DNA of 64,000 nucleotides from contig OZ020317.1 of the NCBI GenBank assembly GCA_963971305.1, positions 15,146,001 to 15,210,000 of the forward strand, written 5' to 3'. The notes under the pieces were generated by a model. It searched no databases, had not been told where the DNA came from, and was given only the letters and a program-made list of their open reading frames with translations. Each line of letters begins with the position of its first letter. Within the stretch, counting starts at the first letter, position 1. This document shows, piece by piece, positions 47,010 through 60,665 of this stretch. Origin of the DNA: Arcuatula senhousia. Lineage: Eukaryota; Mollusca; Bivalvia; Mytilida; Mytilidae. The position numbers and the translations under genes are program-made.

Positions 47010-49850
47010 ACTATAATATTACTTGTTACCATTAAGTGCAATATATTAGCTGCTGACAATAATGTTTAAGTCTTTCAATATGAAGCAGTAAAACCAAATG
47101 TTTTCCATAAGGGCTGTTCCAGAAATAAATGTGTGGGGGGTGGGTCGGGAGGCACTTTTTTCTTTACCCCTCCACCCATCAAAATTTTTTTTTATCATTG
47201 TTTCTTCACAAAAATTTCTAGAACACCCACCACCCACCATATATGTAATAAAAGTTCCTCCCGACCCCCCCACCCAGACATGTTTAATTCTGGAATAGCC
47301 CAAAGAAGTACTTGTAGTTGAATCTGTAATCTGTAAATCTATTAATTTCTTGTGATAGTAATAATGGGAATAAAAGGTTGATGATAAGGCCAAAATTAAA
47401 AAAATATCCTAGATTCTCATCTCCTCTCAACTTGATTTTTTCAGCCACCTTTAAAAAAATTGTTTAGATTTTTTGGTCTCCCCTGTGACAAAAAGTCGGG
47501 GAAAGCAAGACATGAGTATTACTTTCTGGTGGCAGTGGCATAATTTTTTTGTAAGACTTTTGTGGAAAATGGATAACTTGAAAAGTATTATAGCTAGGCA
47601 TCTGATATTTTGTATACATACAATTCAGGTTTGTTCAATCCAACTGTCACCATGCTGTGTGACCCTGACCCAGGGATTCTGTGAACAAGACCGTAAACTT
47701 CTTTGTAAGATTTTTGTGGAAAAGGAATTTCTTGAAAAGTATAAAAGCTGGCATCTGATTTTTAGGATATTGATAAATTACATTTGGGTCTTAGCGTCCA
47801 TCACACTGTCATTTGACCTTGACCTCATTTTCTTTTACACTAAATGACAGTTAATATTGTTTTTTGTGTTCAGTCTTTTATGTTAAGTCTGTTTCTCAAT
47901 AACTATAATATCCAGAATCACTTCAATTGGTGCACAGAAAACTGTTGTTCAGACACCTGCCAAATGACATTTACTTTTTTTTACCTCCGATCTCAAGAGC
48001 GCAAGGCCTAGGTAAACTTTTAATGTATTTTGTGATTGTGCAAACAGACAAGATTTTATAAGGCATTCCAATGATGCCAACAAGCAAGACATACTTAAGT
48101 GTTAATGCTTGTTAATGTGGCAAATTATGTTCATTTACGTTCAAATGGCAGAATGTTTTATCAAAATGGATAAAAAAATAAAAATGAAAAAATTGACCAA
48201 AGGCCTGCCCCCATATTTTCAAGAAATTTGGATAGGAATCTAGGAATTATTTTATTATGGCCTAAATTTAAAAAAGTGCATTATTAATATTAAAGACAAA
48301 AATATTTTCATGTATTTGAATCTCTGTGTTAAAACATTTATTTACTTTCTATAAAATGTTTCATTACTAGTTAAAATTGGATTTTGCATCTACATGTATA
48401 TTTTTCTTTTATAAAAGGTTAAGGTTTTAAAAAAAGTATTTTTAATTTGAAAATCTTAATAAATCATCTAAGGAATAGAACATCACAGAGTATTTTGACT
48501 TATGTCAATAGCAAGCAGTCCTGAAATACACGGAAAAGCCTACTTTATCAGTATTAAATGAAGCAAGCATAATTTTATACTTAAAATACCATATTTAATT
48601 GGGATCTTTCAGTTTTATGTTAAGGAATAAAGGAACTAAAAGTATGAAATTGTGTTTGCATGTTATCAAAAACACATTCATTGTAATTTGTTTTGATTTA
48701 TGTACTGTGGTGTCATTATTATTTGCAGGTTTAAATTTTTGTGGTTGTCTTGGATGGCCTTCACCCACAAAATTTGAAACCCTCACAAAAAAGAAATTTA
48801 CATTGAAAAAAAAAATTACATTGGGTGTATGCTGCAGACTTCACAACTTCAGAACCACAAATTTAAGAATCCAAGAAAAAGCATGTAAAATGGTACCCAC
48901 AAAAATAAATGAATCCACAGTATATTAAGCAATACTATTGATTGTGATATACATGTTTTTGTATTTAGTGCTATTACAGTGTTGTTTTCTATGGCAAGGG
49001 TTTGGAAATGGATGGTCAAAGGCCGAAAAATGTATTCAGCTTCATCGGGCACCTAACTTCTCATGTTCTGAGGCAGTGCCTTTTATTGCTTTTTCATAAT
49101 GTAAAAAGAAAAAAAAATCGCCTGACTAATTATCTGTTTTGTTGTTTACAATGTGAAAAGTAGCCTCATCTATTTTTCACACAAAAATAAATAAATAAAG
49201 TAGAAGCCTCCCTTCTTCATCTGTGTTTTAAAAAAGGAACAGAGAAGCTTAATATTAATTTTGTACGGTCTAAATTAAACACTTTAAATGTATTGAACAC
49301 CCAGAAGCTGTGTTATTCATTTACCATAAAATTAAGGATTATTTTTTTAATCAAAATCTATGATTTGTCTGGGCTTTTCTAAAAATTGCCACTCAATTTT
49401 CTGTTTAATAATCCATTAAAAAAATTTGTGATCTTTACGAAACTTTGAACACCAATACAAACGTCTGACAAAATCTTCAAATCACATTTCTTGCATCATA
49501 TTTATTCTTCCATCATATGTTAAAACCCTTGTACATATGTAACTGTCTGTTTTATTATTTTTAAGTGTGTCAATTATAATTTATTTTTAGATCTGTTTAT
49601 TACTATGTAAGTTGTTGTGAATGTACTAAATGTATGTTAAAAATCACACGAAAAAACCTTTTGGAAAAAGGTAACCTTTTTATTAAAAGAATATAGGAAT
49701 AAATACTTTAGTTGTTTAGTTATTACAGCAATTCTCTGGTCCCTGTATGTTTTGACACAGTTTTCTCAGGAAGAACTTGTCATGACTTCTAGAAATTATA
49801 TATATGAATGTATTGTGAGCATTCTGAAGACGCAGTGGAACTAATCTTTA
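47010..49850. other. intergenic AT-rich DNA with repeat scraps
   Basis: It includes a G/C-run inverted repeat 47110-47290 (CAGAAATAAATGTG... inverse near 47270-47298), a unit with CTTTTGTGGAAAATGG and AGATTTTTGTGGAAAAGG repeated about 150 bp apart (47550, 47707), and hairpin MITE copy 3. No supported gene. Confidence 0.5.
48703..48922. mobile_element. hairpin MITE, CTGTGG family (copy 3), TA target
   Basis: TA-CTGTGGTGTCATTATTATTT at the left and AATAAATGAATCCACAG-TA at the right, with long complementary arms around GCTGCAGACTTCACAACTTC. This copy keeps both termini and so defines the family ends. Confidence 0.85.
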
Positions 49851-49859
49851 TTGTCCTCA

Positions 49860-51010
49860 CTTCTAAAATTTTCTCCTCTGAAACAGCTGAACAGAATTTA
49901 AGGAAACTTGGTATGATTGATCCTTATGGTGTCCTGCACAAAAGTTGTGTTTCAATGTCTGATTGTTAAAAAAAAAGAAACAAAAAAAAACCCAAAGCTG
50001 CTATTGCTAAAAAATATACCAGGGGGTCAGACTGCTATTTTGGCTTGTAAGTCAAAAAGTACAAGAAATAGAGAAAATCTGATTCAATTGTCTTTCTTCA
50101 GCATCAAAAGCTGTATAGCAAGTCTCCATTGGTTCAAAATTGTCAGGTGACCCCTTATAGGGGTTATGGCCCTTTAATGCGAAAACTTTTTCATGTTTTT
50201 GTCCTATGGAATGAAAACTATTGCAGATAGAGAAAAGCTGTTGCCTGTTCAGACCTTCAGCTCCTTGAGCTATACAAAAGTCTCAATTGGGCATCCGAAT
50301 TAAAAGTACGAAACAAAAGACCAGAAAGCACAAACAAGGACAGGACGAAAAAAACAGACACAAATTAAAATACGGAAACATAAAAATCACTGAATATCAA
50401 CAACGCAAACTCTAGTCCAAATGAAACTATTGCAAATACAGAAAAGCTGTATTTTCCTCAAAACGTTCAGCTCCTTAAGCTTTTCAAAAGTCTACATTGT
50501 GCCAAAGATGTCAGATGACCCCTTACCAGGGTTCTGGGCCTTTAAAGGTAAAAAATAGCATTCTTTCATTTTTTGCCCTTTAGAGTGAATACAAGTACAG
50601 ATAGAGAAAAGCTGTTGCTTGCTTAAACCGTCAGCTTATTGTGGTCTACAAAAGTTTTCATGGAGCCGAAGATATCAGATGACCCCTTGTAGTGGTAATG
50701 GGCCTTAAATGGCCGAAAATAGCTTTTCTGAGTTTTACCCTAAAAAATGAAACTCTTGCAAATAGAGAAAATCTGTTACTTTCTTAAACTTTCAGCTAAT
50801 TGAGCACCACAAAAGTTTCCAATAGGTCGAAGATGTCAAATGACCCCTTATATGGTTTGTGGCCCTACAAAGGTAAAAAATAAATTTTGTATGTTTCTGC
50901 CTTGCAGAATGAAAACTGTTGCAAGTAGAGAGATGTGGTTGCTTTGTTAAACACTCAGCTCTTTGGTCTTAATTGGATGGAAGTTGTCAGATGACCCAAT
51001 TTAAGCATGA
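49860..51010 (+). repeat. old copy of the hairpin-ended repeat family (ends missing)
   Basis: It carries the internal units (TTCTCCTCTGAAACAGCTGA, GACCCCTTATAGGGGTTATG, GATGTCAGATGACCCCTTA) but neither terminal hairpin. A 130-bp foreign insertion with AAAGACCAGAAAGCACAAAC lies at 50285-50415. Confidence 0.75.
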
Positions 51011-51800
51011 TAAGGGTGATAGCTCTTAAAGCTAATTTTAAAGTTAATTTTCTGGATAATATGGAGAGCCTATTACTCTAATCAAGATGTTTGACCCAAA
51101 AACTACACAAGGATCCCGTATTTTCTGTATATTGATTTATGTTTTTGGCTTTTTTGTCCGATCATTGTTTTTTGTGTATATTGGCATTTGTTTTTGTAGA
51201 TTACTGAAAGATATCTTGTGTTATGTAGTTTTATGCAGAGTCTTTAGAAGTTATGACTGTTCAATGGTCAACAATTCAAAACATAATCTTCTAATCATTT
51301 TTTTCACAGAGATACAGTGTAAACAGCCGAGATTAATTTTTTGTATTGGCATTTAGCAAGGGCGAGGCCAACATGAAACACATTATTTGCTGAAAATTCA
51401 AAATGTGAACAAAGTATTATCAGGAATTTATAATATATCTTCGATTTAGTTTGTAAAAGTGGATCAATGTCGTGACTATAAAATCAAATATATATTATTC
51501 CTTAAAAACTAATTTTAGGTTCAATGTCTAAACTTACATCAAGGTCAGATGAGATTCTTTTCCTTTCTATATAATCCCTTGCTTACATGAATGTTGAAAA
51601 ATATGATTAAGTTTACTGTCATTATTTTTTTTTTACATAAAAGCTAAAAAATCAAAATTTGAAAGCAACCAATCGAAGTAGTTATAGTCAAAGCGTATTG
51701 TAATAGTTTACAAGAGAGGTGATTTTAAAGGGGTTTGTGTTGATTTTTTTTCTATTTTAACAGCACATTGAAAGTCATTTGTTTAAAAATCCCATTGTAC

Positions 51801-54800
51801 ATGCATCACCGTATGGACTCGTGAGCGGAGGAAAAGGTTATTCACGCACATGGAAATGGCAAATAACTTGGCAAAATTTTCCAAAATAGCAATATGTCAT
51901 CAAAAAGGTCCAAAATAAGCCCTGCAGCCATTCTTATATAGAAACAAACGCTATTGCACGGAACACCTCATATCTTTAGGTGTTTAATTTTGTTTACATC
52001 ATAATTCATTATTGAACGATTTGTTCCCCAACCTCATTACAAATTCAATACTTCATTTGAAATATGAATTTATTTACCAAAAAAGTTTTTACACACATTT
52101 CTGCTCATACAGGTCAATATTTTTAGAACAATCAGGTCTCGGGACTGTTCGTACCGAAACCCGTTCGTACCTAGGGTCGTTTCGTACCTAAACTTGTTCG
52201 TACCGGGTCGTTTCGTACCGATTTTAAAAATAGGTGAGTCGTTTCGTACCGAATTCAGGTCTAAACCGTAAAAAATATATTTTAAGAATTTTGATGTTTT
52301 CTTTACGAAAATTTTATGCAAGTCATGAGAATTTTCTGTTTTTATTGCTAGAAACAAAGTCAAAGTTGGCTTGGTTAATGAGTAATTTACACCCAAGCTA
52401 TGATTGTTTTGTAAATTAATTCTAATGAAAGGGTTGGCTATCTGTTTACATTAATGATTCAAATCATTGTCTCATTAATTGAGTTTAATTTGTTTATTCA
52501 TTCGGTAATTGTTTGATCATTTAACAACAATATCAGCTAGAATATACATGATAATTAAGCAGTGTAGCAGGGAAAAAATATTACCAATTTCTCAATTCAT
52601 TCTATTAGACATTTTTATTTAAAATAAATATTGTGAAATACAAAACTAAACCCACACATAGACAACTTTAAAATTAACAAAAGAAATTTTTGTGATTGTG
52701 TTCGTGTATCTTAGGGACTAGGCAATATTTACCACCGGGGTGGGACCGGTACAAAAGGGCATGGGACAGTACTTTTTTTGTACGCATAAGACCATGGGAC
52801 AAATATTTTTTTTCAAATGTTTTTCAGCATGGGACAGGAATTTTTTTGTTTTTGTTGTATTATTTTATATATCGCTTGTAAATGCCAATGCACCGATAAC
52901 GCAGGATGAAAAGGTTAAAAAATACGTGAGAAAAGCAAAAAAGGGTCAATGCGTAATATATTACAACATAATAATGCAAATAAAGCGCAATTTGTTAAAA
53001 AGTTGTTTTTTTTTTTAATTTTCATATCATACTATTTTTAATCAAATGTTGCATATACAACAAACACATGAATAACCAATCATTAATTGCATAAATATAC
53101 ATACATTTTTTACATAAATATGTGTTACTGTTTTGAACATAAATTTAATTATCAGGGGTTGTCAAATTAAGATAGCACGCGTAGAAATTTGATGTATTTG
53201 CTTGTCTTAATTTAACATGTTTTCTATAAAACTTGATGTTAACTTTTGGCTTTAAACATAATTACCATCAATCATGGACAGGAGTTTCTTAAAACAGTTT
53301 ACTGAATTCCAGCATAAAATTAATTTGAAAGAGTTGTTACGGCATTTAAAATTATACTACATACTAGCTTAGTTTCTACAAACTATCAGTTAATCCAAAA
53401 CAAAACAAACTATAACTGCCTATTGACGATTTTGAATTATAAAATTAATGCTTGTATTGATTAAGTAATATACTTTTATCTCTTTTGTAATACGGGACAA
53501 TTCAGTGACTGATTTAATCAGCGCAATTTTGATTGCGCAACTACTAATAGGACATACAATGTCCAGATTTGAAGAAGCTTACATCGCAATTCCTAATATC
53601 ATGTGCATTATAAGTTAAACTATATTTATTTACAAATTAAAACAGTATCAAGGGATGCTCTCGATATAATTGTAAGACTGACTTGTTTCGTTGATGTTGC
53701 ATTGTCATCCGTTGAATCATCAGATGAATTGGCATCACTTTCATCTTTTTGGGATTTTAAAACAGCAACACTCGAAAATTCTATCGTTGTATCTTTATTT
53801 TCAGATTCTAATTCTAAGCGATATTTTTGTTGGTACATGTATACACGTAGGGTCACTGATGGTTTCTGCTAATGATTGTCTTTTAGTGCCATATTTTTGT
53901 TTTGGTCGGTAGAGCCATAGTCTTGTTTTCTTTCTTATTGACATTCTACCTGAAAAAAGTGTACTTCTTAATTTCTTAAATGAAAGAAATAAACTGATAT
54001 TGACGCATAGTGCTGACAAAATTTTACGTGGATTGTTTTAAAGTGAGCAATGGAGTTGAATGTCAGACAATCTGGTCGACGTTGAAACTAACTTTTGCCA
54101 AGGAATTTTCTTTCGATTTATAAGTCTCACAGAGACAGAGTTTTAAAATGGACACATTTGTGTTTCGGGGTTTACATGTGTAAAATGAATTTGATATAAA
54201 ATACTTTCTATTGTAAAAAGTATATGTGAAATAAATGGTTGTCATGTTTCAATATGCTTAATATCGCATTGAAATAGTTGACGGGACAGCCGAAGACACT
54301 GTACATGTTTTCAAAGATGATAAAAAGTGTTCATAAATTAGGATTCCCGACTTTTTATTTCAAGCAGTATTTTTGAATTACGATTCAATTTGATTTGTAT
54401 ACCATTTTTTCCCCGGCAGTCCTTAAACGTCGTTTCTTCCGTATTTGAATGTACAATAACGTTAAAATGTCGCCTTTGTCTTCTAAGACCTACCAGTGTG
54501 GCACCGTTTCCATAGAATAACTTTTTATTGTAATACTTTGAAAAAAAATATAATAGTTATAACATATTTTAGCAAAAAAAATATTTCTTTCGCCCATAGT
54601 AAAGATAAAAACCATTCACAATATTAGGCGTTACCTCCGAATTTGCGATGTCCAATGGACGTCGGTGCAATTTATGAGAGGTCTCAAAAAATATATAAAG
54701 GTACATCGGTTTTCAAACTCAGACATATTATTGCAGACAAGTTCCACTTCATGCTTAATCACTTGCTTGCACGTGATTTACATGTATTAGTTGCTTAGCG

Positions 54801-55490
54801 ACAGGTATTCCGGTGATTTCTCATTTGTTACATGGACACTGATTATTAGATTTACAAATTGAGTTACACAGAATGAATGAGAACGATTTACCGTTATATA
54901 GACGATAAAGAGATGTGGAATAAGTGTACGCGACACAACCAACATTTAAGAAACGGCAATTTAAACAATCACAATGAAAAAAACAGCTCTCCTCCAGCAT
55001 TAATCATTTGTTGTTTCTTGACCATTTTTATATGCGTTACCGGTTGATAACCTTTTCAGACGGCGTTTCTTTAATTTTCGGGCATAACTTTAATCATTAG
55101 ATTCATGCCTTTTAAAAAAAACGGTGTTTTGGTATATTTCATATTCTTAAAAGCACGTGCATGCACATTATATTCTTTAAAAGGGTAATTTCATTAGAGA
55201 AAAATATGTTTTATTGTTATTTTTTTTTGTAACATCATTTTGTCATTCAGTTGGAAGAAAACTGAAACATTCTATCGAAAAATATCTTGCATCTTAAGAA
55301 AGGGGATGGTTTCAACTGTTCCGTGAGCCATGGCATATAATATTTAATTGAAACGGATAAAGAAAAATGATACTCAAACATACCCTCTTTTATTTTCAAT
55401 CCGTTTATCCTTTTTCAAAGTGTGTTATTAACCATTTCCATGTACGTGAATAGCCTTTTCCTCCGCTCACGAGTCCATACGGTGATGCAT
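51801..55490. mobile_element. 3.69 kb element with 59-bp TIRs, no recognised transposase
   Basis: 51801-51859 and 55432-55490 are inverted and match at 57 of 59 positions, beginning ATGCATCACCGTATGGACTC. The high TIR identity suggests recent activity. The interior has only short ORFs, including an acidic minus-strand frame at 53626-53856 (NSSDDSTDDNATSTK) that may be an exon of something. It also has a TCGTACC motif cluster (52148-52250) and repeated CATGGGACA words (52770-52850). No known transposase motif was seen. The target duplication is unclear (AC on both sides at most). Confidence 0.85.
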
Positions 55491-56505
55491 ACTAGTTATT
55501 TACATTAAACTTCTTTCATGACTGATTTGGTTTGTAAAAAATGACAATTAACCAGAAACTTTTCTGAATGAAATTAAACTCTTATTATGATGAATAGAAT
55601 TTATTTATATTTTATTGAATATAAAATTATTGTTAAATCTTAACATCATCAACTTCGCAAATTATTTTAAAAATAGTAATCGACGGTTCAACAAAATTAA
55701 GATAAATATAACATATTTATTAGGCACCAGAAAAGGTACACCCTAAATAAAATTACTCAATATGATGAAGTGAAAAATAGGTCAATTCTATTGCATACTG
55801 CATTTTTGTAAGTGTACCCGTAATGAAGTGGCACTTGCAATGTTCTAGGCTTTTATGAACTATACAAAATATAACTGGGAAATAATATATTTAAAGTTTC
55901 GACCGGAACAGTATGTAAACAAAAGGATTCACATTAAGTGCGTTTTTTTTTCGACTTCACCCCATGTCATTTCAAGTCTAAGAACTAGCGTTCTTTTGTA
56001 TGTTTGTCTGTTTTGTTTTCTCCGTAATTTGTATCATTGTGGTGTTCACTGAAGATAATTTTGATTATTGTTTACATTTTGCGCTTATAAAAAGATTCAT
56101 CTTAAGGTGCTCGTTAGTTTAGTTGAAGACATCTGTTTTTTTTTGGAATCCTCGAAATTTATCATCAAAAGGTATAACATTCAGGGGAGTTAGTTAGAAT
56201 AATTACACTAAGACTTATTTTCTTATGTTCTGTGGGAGGCCTAAAATCACAAATCCTTCTAATCTACTCAATGGATTTGAAGAAACTTCACAATATGAAA
56301 ATATATCAAATAGAGATGACCATGAAGGAATTGCATTGCTCGGAGGTATCATGCAGGGAAGATATAAAAACTTAAATGTTTTAACATAAAGTCAATTTTG
56401 AAGCTATGTATCCTTTTCAAATATATCCCCCTCTGACTGTATGTACAGTGACGTCATTGACATTTATGAAAGATGTTCATTATAATATAACAAATACTGT
56501 CTGTT

Positions 56506-56614
56506 GCAGAGGGTGTAACCCAAGAATATCACACTCTTTAAATCTATCACCCTCGATTGCATCTCGGGGTGATTTATCTACCTTGTGTGATATTCTGGGT
56601 TAACACCCCCCTGC
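56506..56614. mobile_element. 109-bp nested hairpin (GCAGAGGGTGTAACCC)
   Basis: Outer arms GGGTGTAACCCAAGAATATC / inverse GATATTCTGGGTTAACACCC, and inner inverted ATCACCC / GGGTGAT. A compact stem-loop, probably a tiny MITE. Confidence 0.75.
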
Positions 56615-56650
56615 AAAATGCAGTATGTGTATATTATTTTCTGTCTTATT

Positions 56651-56933
56651 TTAGGGACCGACCATTTAATTTGAAGGGAGGGGCTTTGGTTTTTTCCTAA
56701 ATAAATATTCTGAAATTTTTTGGATGAAAAAAATATTTTGGCAGTTGAGGGTAAGAAAAAAAAATATTCTGAAGAAGGATTTCTGCTAAAAAAAATAATG
56801 CTGATAATGAAAAAAATATTCTGTCGCGACGCCTTCGAAAAATAGATATTTTGTTCTCTGCTCTGCGCGAAAAAAAATTCTGATCAAAACAAAAAACCAA
56901 GGCCACCCTTCAAGTTAAATGGTCCGTCCCTTA
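56651..56933. mobile_element. 277-bp MITE with TTA target duplication (Harbinger-like)
   Basis: The element 56654-56930 has TIRs GGGACCGACCATTTAA / TTAAATGGTCCGTCCC, flanked by TTA on both sides. A 3-bp TWA target fits PIF/Harbinger transposases. The interior has repeated AAAAATATTCTG words. Confidence 0.85.
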
Positions 56934-57171
56934 GATGATACGTACAGCAGTCATTGCAAAAAGTACATGCTAACAAGAGAAATGATGTTCAAGGTTTATT
57001 TGTGAATTTGAATTAATATATTTCTTAACTTTGACATTAACGTAAAACTGTATATATATTTTTCAATATAAGAATAGAATTTTCACTTGAATTAACAATA
57101 AGATTAATTGAAAACTAATTGAACCATGTTTGCAAACAATTTTCACTTTTATTTACAAAATCATATTAAAT

Positions 57172-57985
57172 AAAGGTAATAACAAAATTATCGAACTTTG
57201 AGGATCAATCTCCAATGTCCATGTGATAAGACAAAACAAGGAAGACATATTGAAGAAAGTAAAGATTGCAATGGTCCTGACTTGCTACAGGCAATTAAGA
57301 AAAATTGGTAGGTTTAACCGGATTTCATGGCGCGCCAGACAGCCCCTCCTATCGCGATCAATTGCACAAAACACAACGTGGTTTTTTAACATTAGTTACG
57401 GCTCTTTTATTTCTAACCACAAAGCAATAAGTTTATAACATGTATAGAAATTAGTACCAGAATCAAAGAAACACATTAGATATATTTTTTCTCCTGTACT
57501 CTTTGTTCCGAAGAAACTGGATCCTATATTGTTGATATTTTTACTACAGTCGCTATATTATCTGAAATTATAAAATTTAAAACTTTGTTGATACAGGAGG
57601 TGAAGAATTATTACAAAAACAACTTATGTAAAATTCTAAAATTGAACATCAAAATGGCCTTCTTTACAGACATTAGGTAAGATTAATGTAAATTGTACAG
57701 TATTGTTTCCAGTGAGGAAAGTTTTCTGATACTTTGGTCAAATAAAACTTACTTTTAGTATGCTGTTCTTTGTCATTGTTTTCATCGTAACATTTAATGA
57801 AGATTATAACAAAATTATCGAACTTGGAAAATCAATCTCAATGTCCAGGAGAACAGACAAAAAAGGAAGACATACCGGAAAAAATACAAGATCACGATGT
57901 CCTGACTTGGTAAGGCAATTCAAAAGAAATGGTGGGCAAAACCGGGTTTTATGGCGCGCCAAACCTCCCTCTTCCATTGCCAACA
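57172..57985. repeat. two copies of the 'TTGCAATGGTCCTGACTTG' dispersed repeat
   Basis: 57172-57360 and 57790-57985 share AACAAAATTATCGAACTT, 'AATCTC.AATGTCCA', GTCCTGACTTG and a final ATGGCGCGCCA. They match 36939-37237. The ORFs through them are not conserved. Confidence 0.7.
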
Positions 57986-58686
57986 CAAAACACAACACGG
58001 ATGGAAGACATAAAACAAAAGGGATATTGGTATGAATCATCTCAGTACAACACTCAGCTAATCACTAATCAAAAGAACCACTAACCATTACATTTAACAC
58101 AGTTTTGAATCTTACCACCAGTGATTGATAACGGAGGAAGATTTCTTTATATATCGTATAAGATGGATTTTCTTGTAACCCTGGTCTAAAAGTTGGTCAC
58201 GAAGACACCGGCATGTCGTTTAAAAAAATCTGAAAAGTTAGTATAAGCCCTGGCATATCGAATCAGTCGTCTTTTCTAGCGTAAATTTTGTACTAAGATG
58301 ACCACCCTGGTCATAGTCGAGATGTAAATCCAAGAATGACGTGGATTCGGTAGTTTAATTCTTCAATCTCTAGCTCTGAAGGATATATCGAAGGTATCTA
58401 CTTATCATCATGTTACCTGAAATAACTAAAGGACCAGGGCTGATAAGGCCTGTTTTTGGCCTCAAAATATGGACGAAAATTAAACGTTCTAGTATTCTAC
58501 GTTCACTGTGTTAAGGCAAGGGTTAGGGACATAATAAACAATGAACATTATTATAATCCATTTAATCTTTATATAGAAAATGGCATTAAAAGTTGGAAGA
58601 TTTTCAACATTTGGTCAAAATTAGCGGTTTTTACATTATTTTCATGCTTATTTTGTTTTCAAAAGTAGTGTGTACAGCCATGTACG

Positions 58687-58892
58687 GGGTTCCCGCAGGG
58701 TACCCCCCTCAGGTTGCAAGGTCGCTTTTAAAAAGGACCTGAGGTCGCAAGGTCGCTTTTAAAAGGCATATTTTGGCGGAGGTCGAAAGTCGCTTTTGGG
58801 CATAGGTCGATTTTATGAAGTGTAGGTCGGAAGTCGGCCTTAAAAAGCCCTCAGGTCGCAGGTCGTTTTAAACCCTGCGGGAGCCACATGTA
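58687..58892. repeat. inverted-end unit of AGGTCG-type repeats
   Basis: GGTTCCCGCAGGGT (58689-58702) is inverted as ACCCTGCGGGAGCC (58874-58887). Between lie about six degenerate units of AGGTCGCAAGGTCGCTTTTA. No ORF. Confidence 0.7.
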
Positions 58893-59778
58893 CCAAATAT
58901 ATACTTTGGGAAAATATTTTTCAGGGCCGACTTAATTTGTTACCAAAAGGATTTTGTGGTACATGGGTGTTGCGGTCACTTTCCAGAGCAAATATTATTA
59001 AAAATATGCTAAAAAAAGGCCGATTTGGTCAATTTTTTGCAATTTGTTCAATTTTGACGTCACTATGATGTCACAGTATGGCCAAAAAATATTAAATTGT
59101 CTATGAATCATTAAAGTACTGACATTTAACTAAGTCTTGTCACAATTTTTACTTGAATTCCAACAAAAATAATTTTTTGGCCAAAAATGGCTCTTATCAA
59201 CCCTAGTCCTTTAAGACTTTGATGATACAGGAAGTGAACAAATCTTAGGAAAAACAACTTATATAATTTCTAAAATTGAATATCATGATGGTCTTTTTAA
59301 ATGACAATTGTTTGGTATTGTTTTCGGTCTGGGTTATAGTTTTCCTTTACTTTTAGTAAAATAAAACAAATTCTAAGTATGCTATTTTTCAAAATCAAAT
59401 ACAGACTGATACTATTACCGGTATAACAAAGCATCAAAAGACTTCTGTTGTTATTTTAAATTGGTTTCATTTAACATTTCACAGATAAAAATGCATTTCA
59501 AGCTGAAGGGAATGATATTGTATAACCTTTCGATGACAACAACAAGGACATACCTTAATTGATATATGATACAATTTTAAATCCTATTTTTCCTGGAAAA
59601 TGTCATTATTGTCTCCAATCCTTTGTCTGAATCAAATATTGCTTGCAGTTGTCAATTTTTCAACTTCTTTTACTATCACTCATAAATAACTTCTTCATTG
59701 CTATTGGTATGAAATACTGACATGACTGTTTTAAAAAATGTCCATATACCAACGGGCAAATGGGTGTCGAATATTTGA

Positions 59779-60120
59779 GAGCCGGTGGTGTAGTGGTAAA
59801 CGCGTTGGGCTACTATAACACCGAGGTTCGTGGTTCGATCCTCGTCAGGGGTGAAAATTTCATGAACCAATTTTCCGACTCTTTCTTGAAACAATTTGAG
59901 AGGATGCTCACAAGAATCGATACTAGTCCTTCGGAAGGGACGAAAAAAAGTTGTCCCGTGTATGTAGAGAGCAATACCCCATGCACGTAAAAGACCCCTT
60001 TGTGGAGTTCGATTAGAGTAGGCTAAATGGGGACCGCTACAATGGCCACCCTTGCAAACTGCTAGCTGGAGAGGGATTTACATAAGCATAAAGCTTGTTT
60101 CCCAATTCAGGATAAACAAA
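59779..60120 (+). repeat. tRNA-derived SINE
   Basis: The head 59779-59846 has A box TGGTGTAGTGG (59786-59796) and B box GGTTCGATCCT (59832-59842), the internal RNA polymerase III promoter. The body has GTCCTTCGGAAGGGACG (59926-59942) and GTCCCGTGTATGTAGAGAGC, a conserved SINE central domain seen in many invertebrates. The 3' part ends near AAGCTTGTTTCCCAATTCAG. It is a retroposon, not a functional tRNA gene. Confidence 0.85.
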
Positions 60121-60665
60121 TATGTTTAAACTAATATCTCAAGTCCTAGAGGGCAATGCTAAATTGGTAGGCAGAAAAGACTACTCCAGGTCGATTAAGT
60201 GGAAAAAGAACATATCAAAATAACTAGACTGCACTCAGCAACTCGAACATAAGTCGAAACGAAAGTGAACTCAGGTGCTCCCAGAAGGGTAAAAAGTTCC
60301 AGATTGTAATATCAAACGAACGATCCATTGTCAGGAACGGCAATAATAATGCAGCAGAAGGGAAATTTTAACGGGCATAACTTCTGTTACAAAAATATAA
60401 GGTTAAATAAATCCGTTATATTGCACATGACCTCCATTTACCATTGGATTATAATGTAAGTTGGAACAAATTTAAGTCATTACATTTACCGTGCATATAA
60501 TTTAAATACAGTAATTCTACTGGTTAATTGACACCTTGAATCGTCTTTCATACCTCGATGAAATGTCACTTGAACCATGTGGTCGTAGCCGGGCATGAAC
60601 ATACACCACTAAACAAAACGAAAAATCAGAAACAAACAAACTAAAAAGCATTCAAATGTAATTAT

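Noticed and set aside
47046..47393. Coding ORF pair around a G/C-run inverted repeat
   Set aside because: The ORFs mirror each other across an inverted repeat and contain homopolymer-driven residues.
53603..53912. Host gene inside the 3.7 kb TIR element
   Set aside because: Overlapping short ORFs on both strands have no family I recognise and no convincing splice structure; kept only as possible cargo.
59779..59846. Functional tRNA gene
   Set aside because: A and B boxes are present, but the sequence continues into a SINE body with a conserved central domain; the tRNA fold is incomplete.
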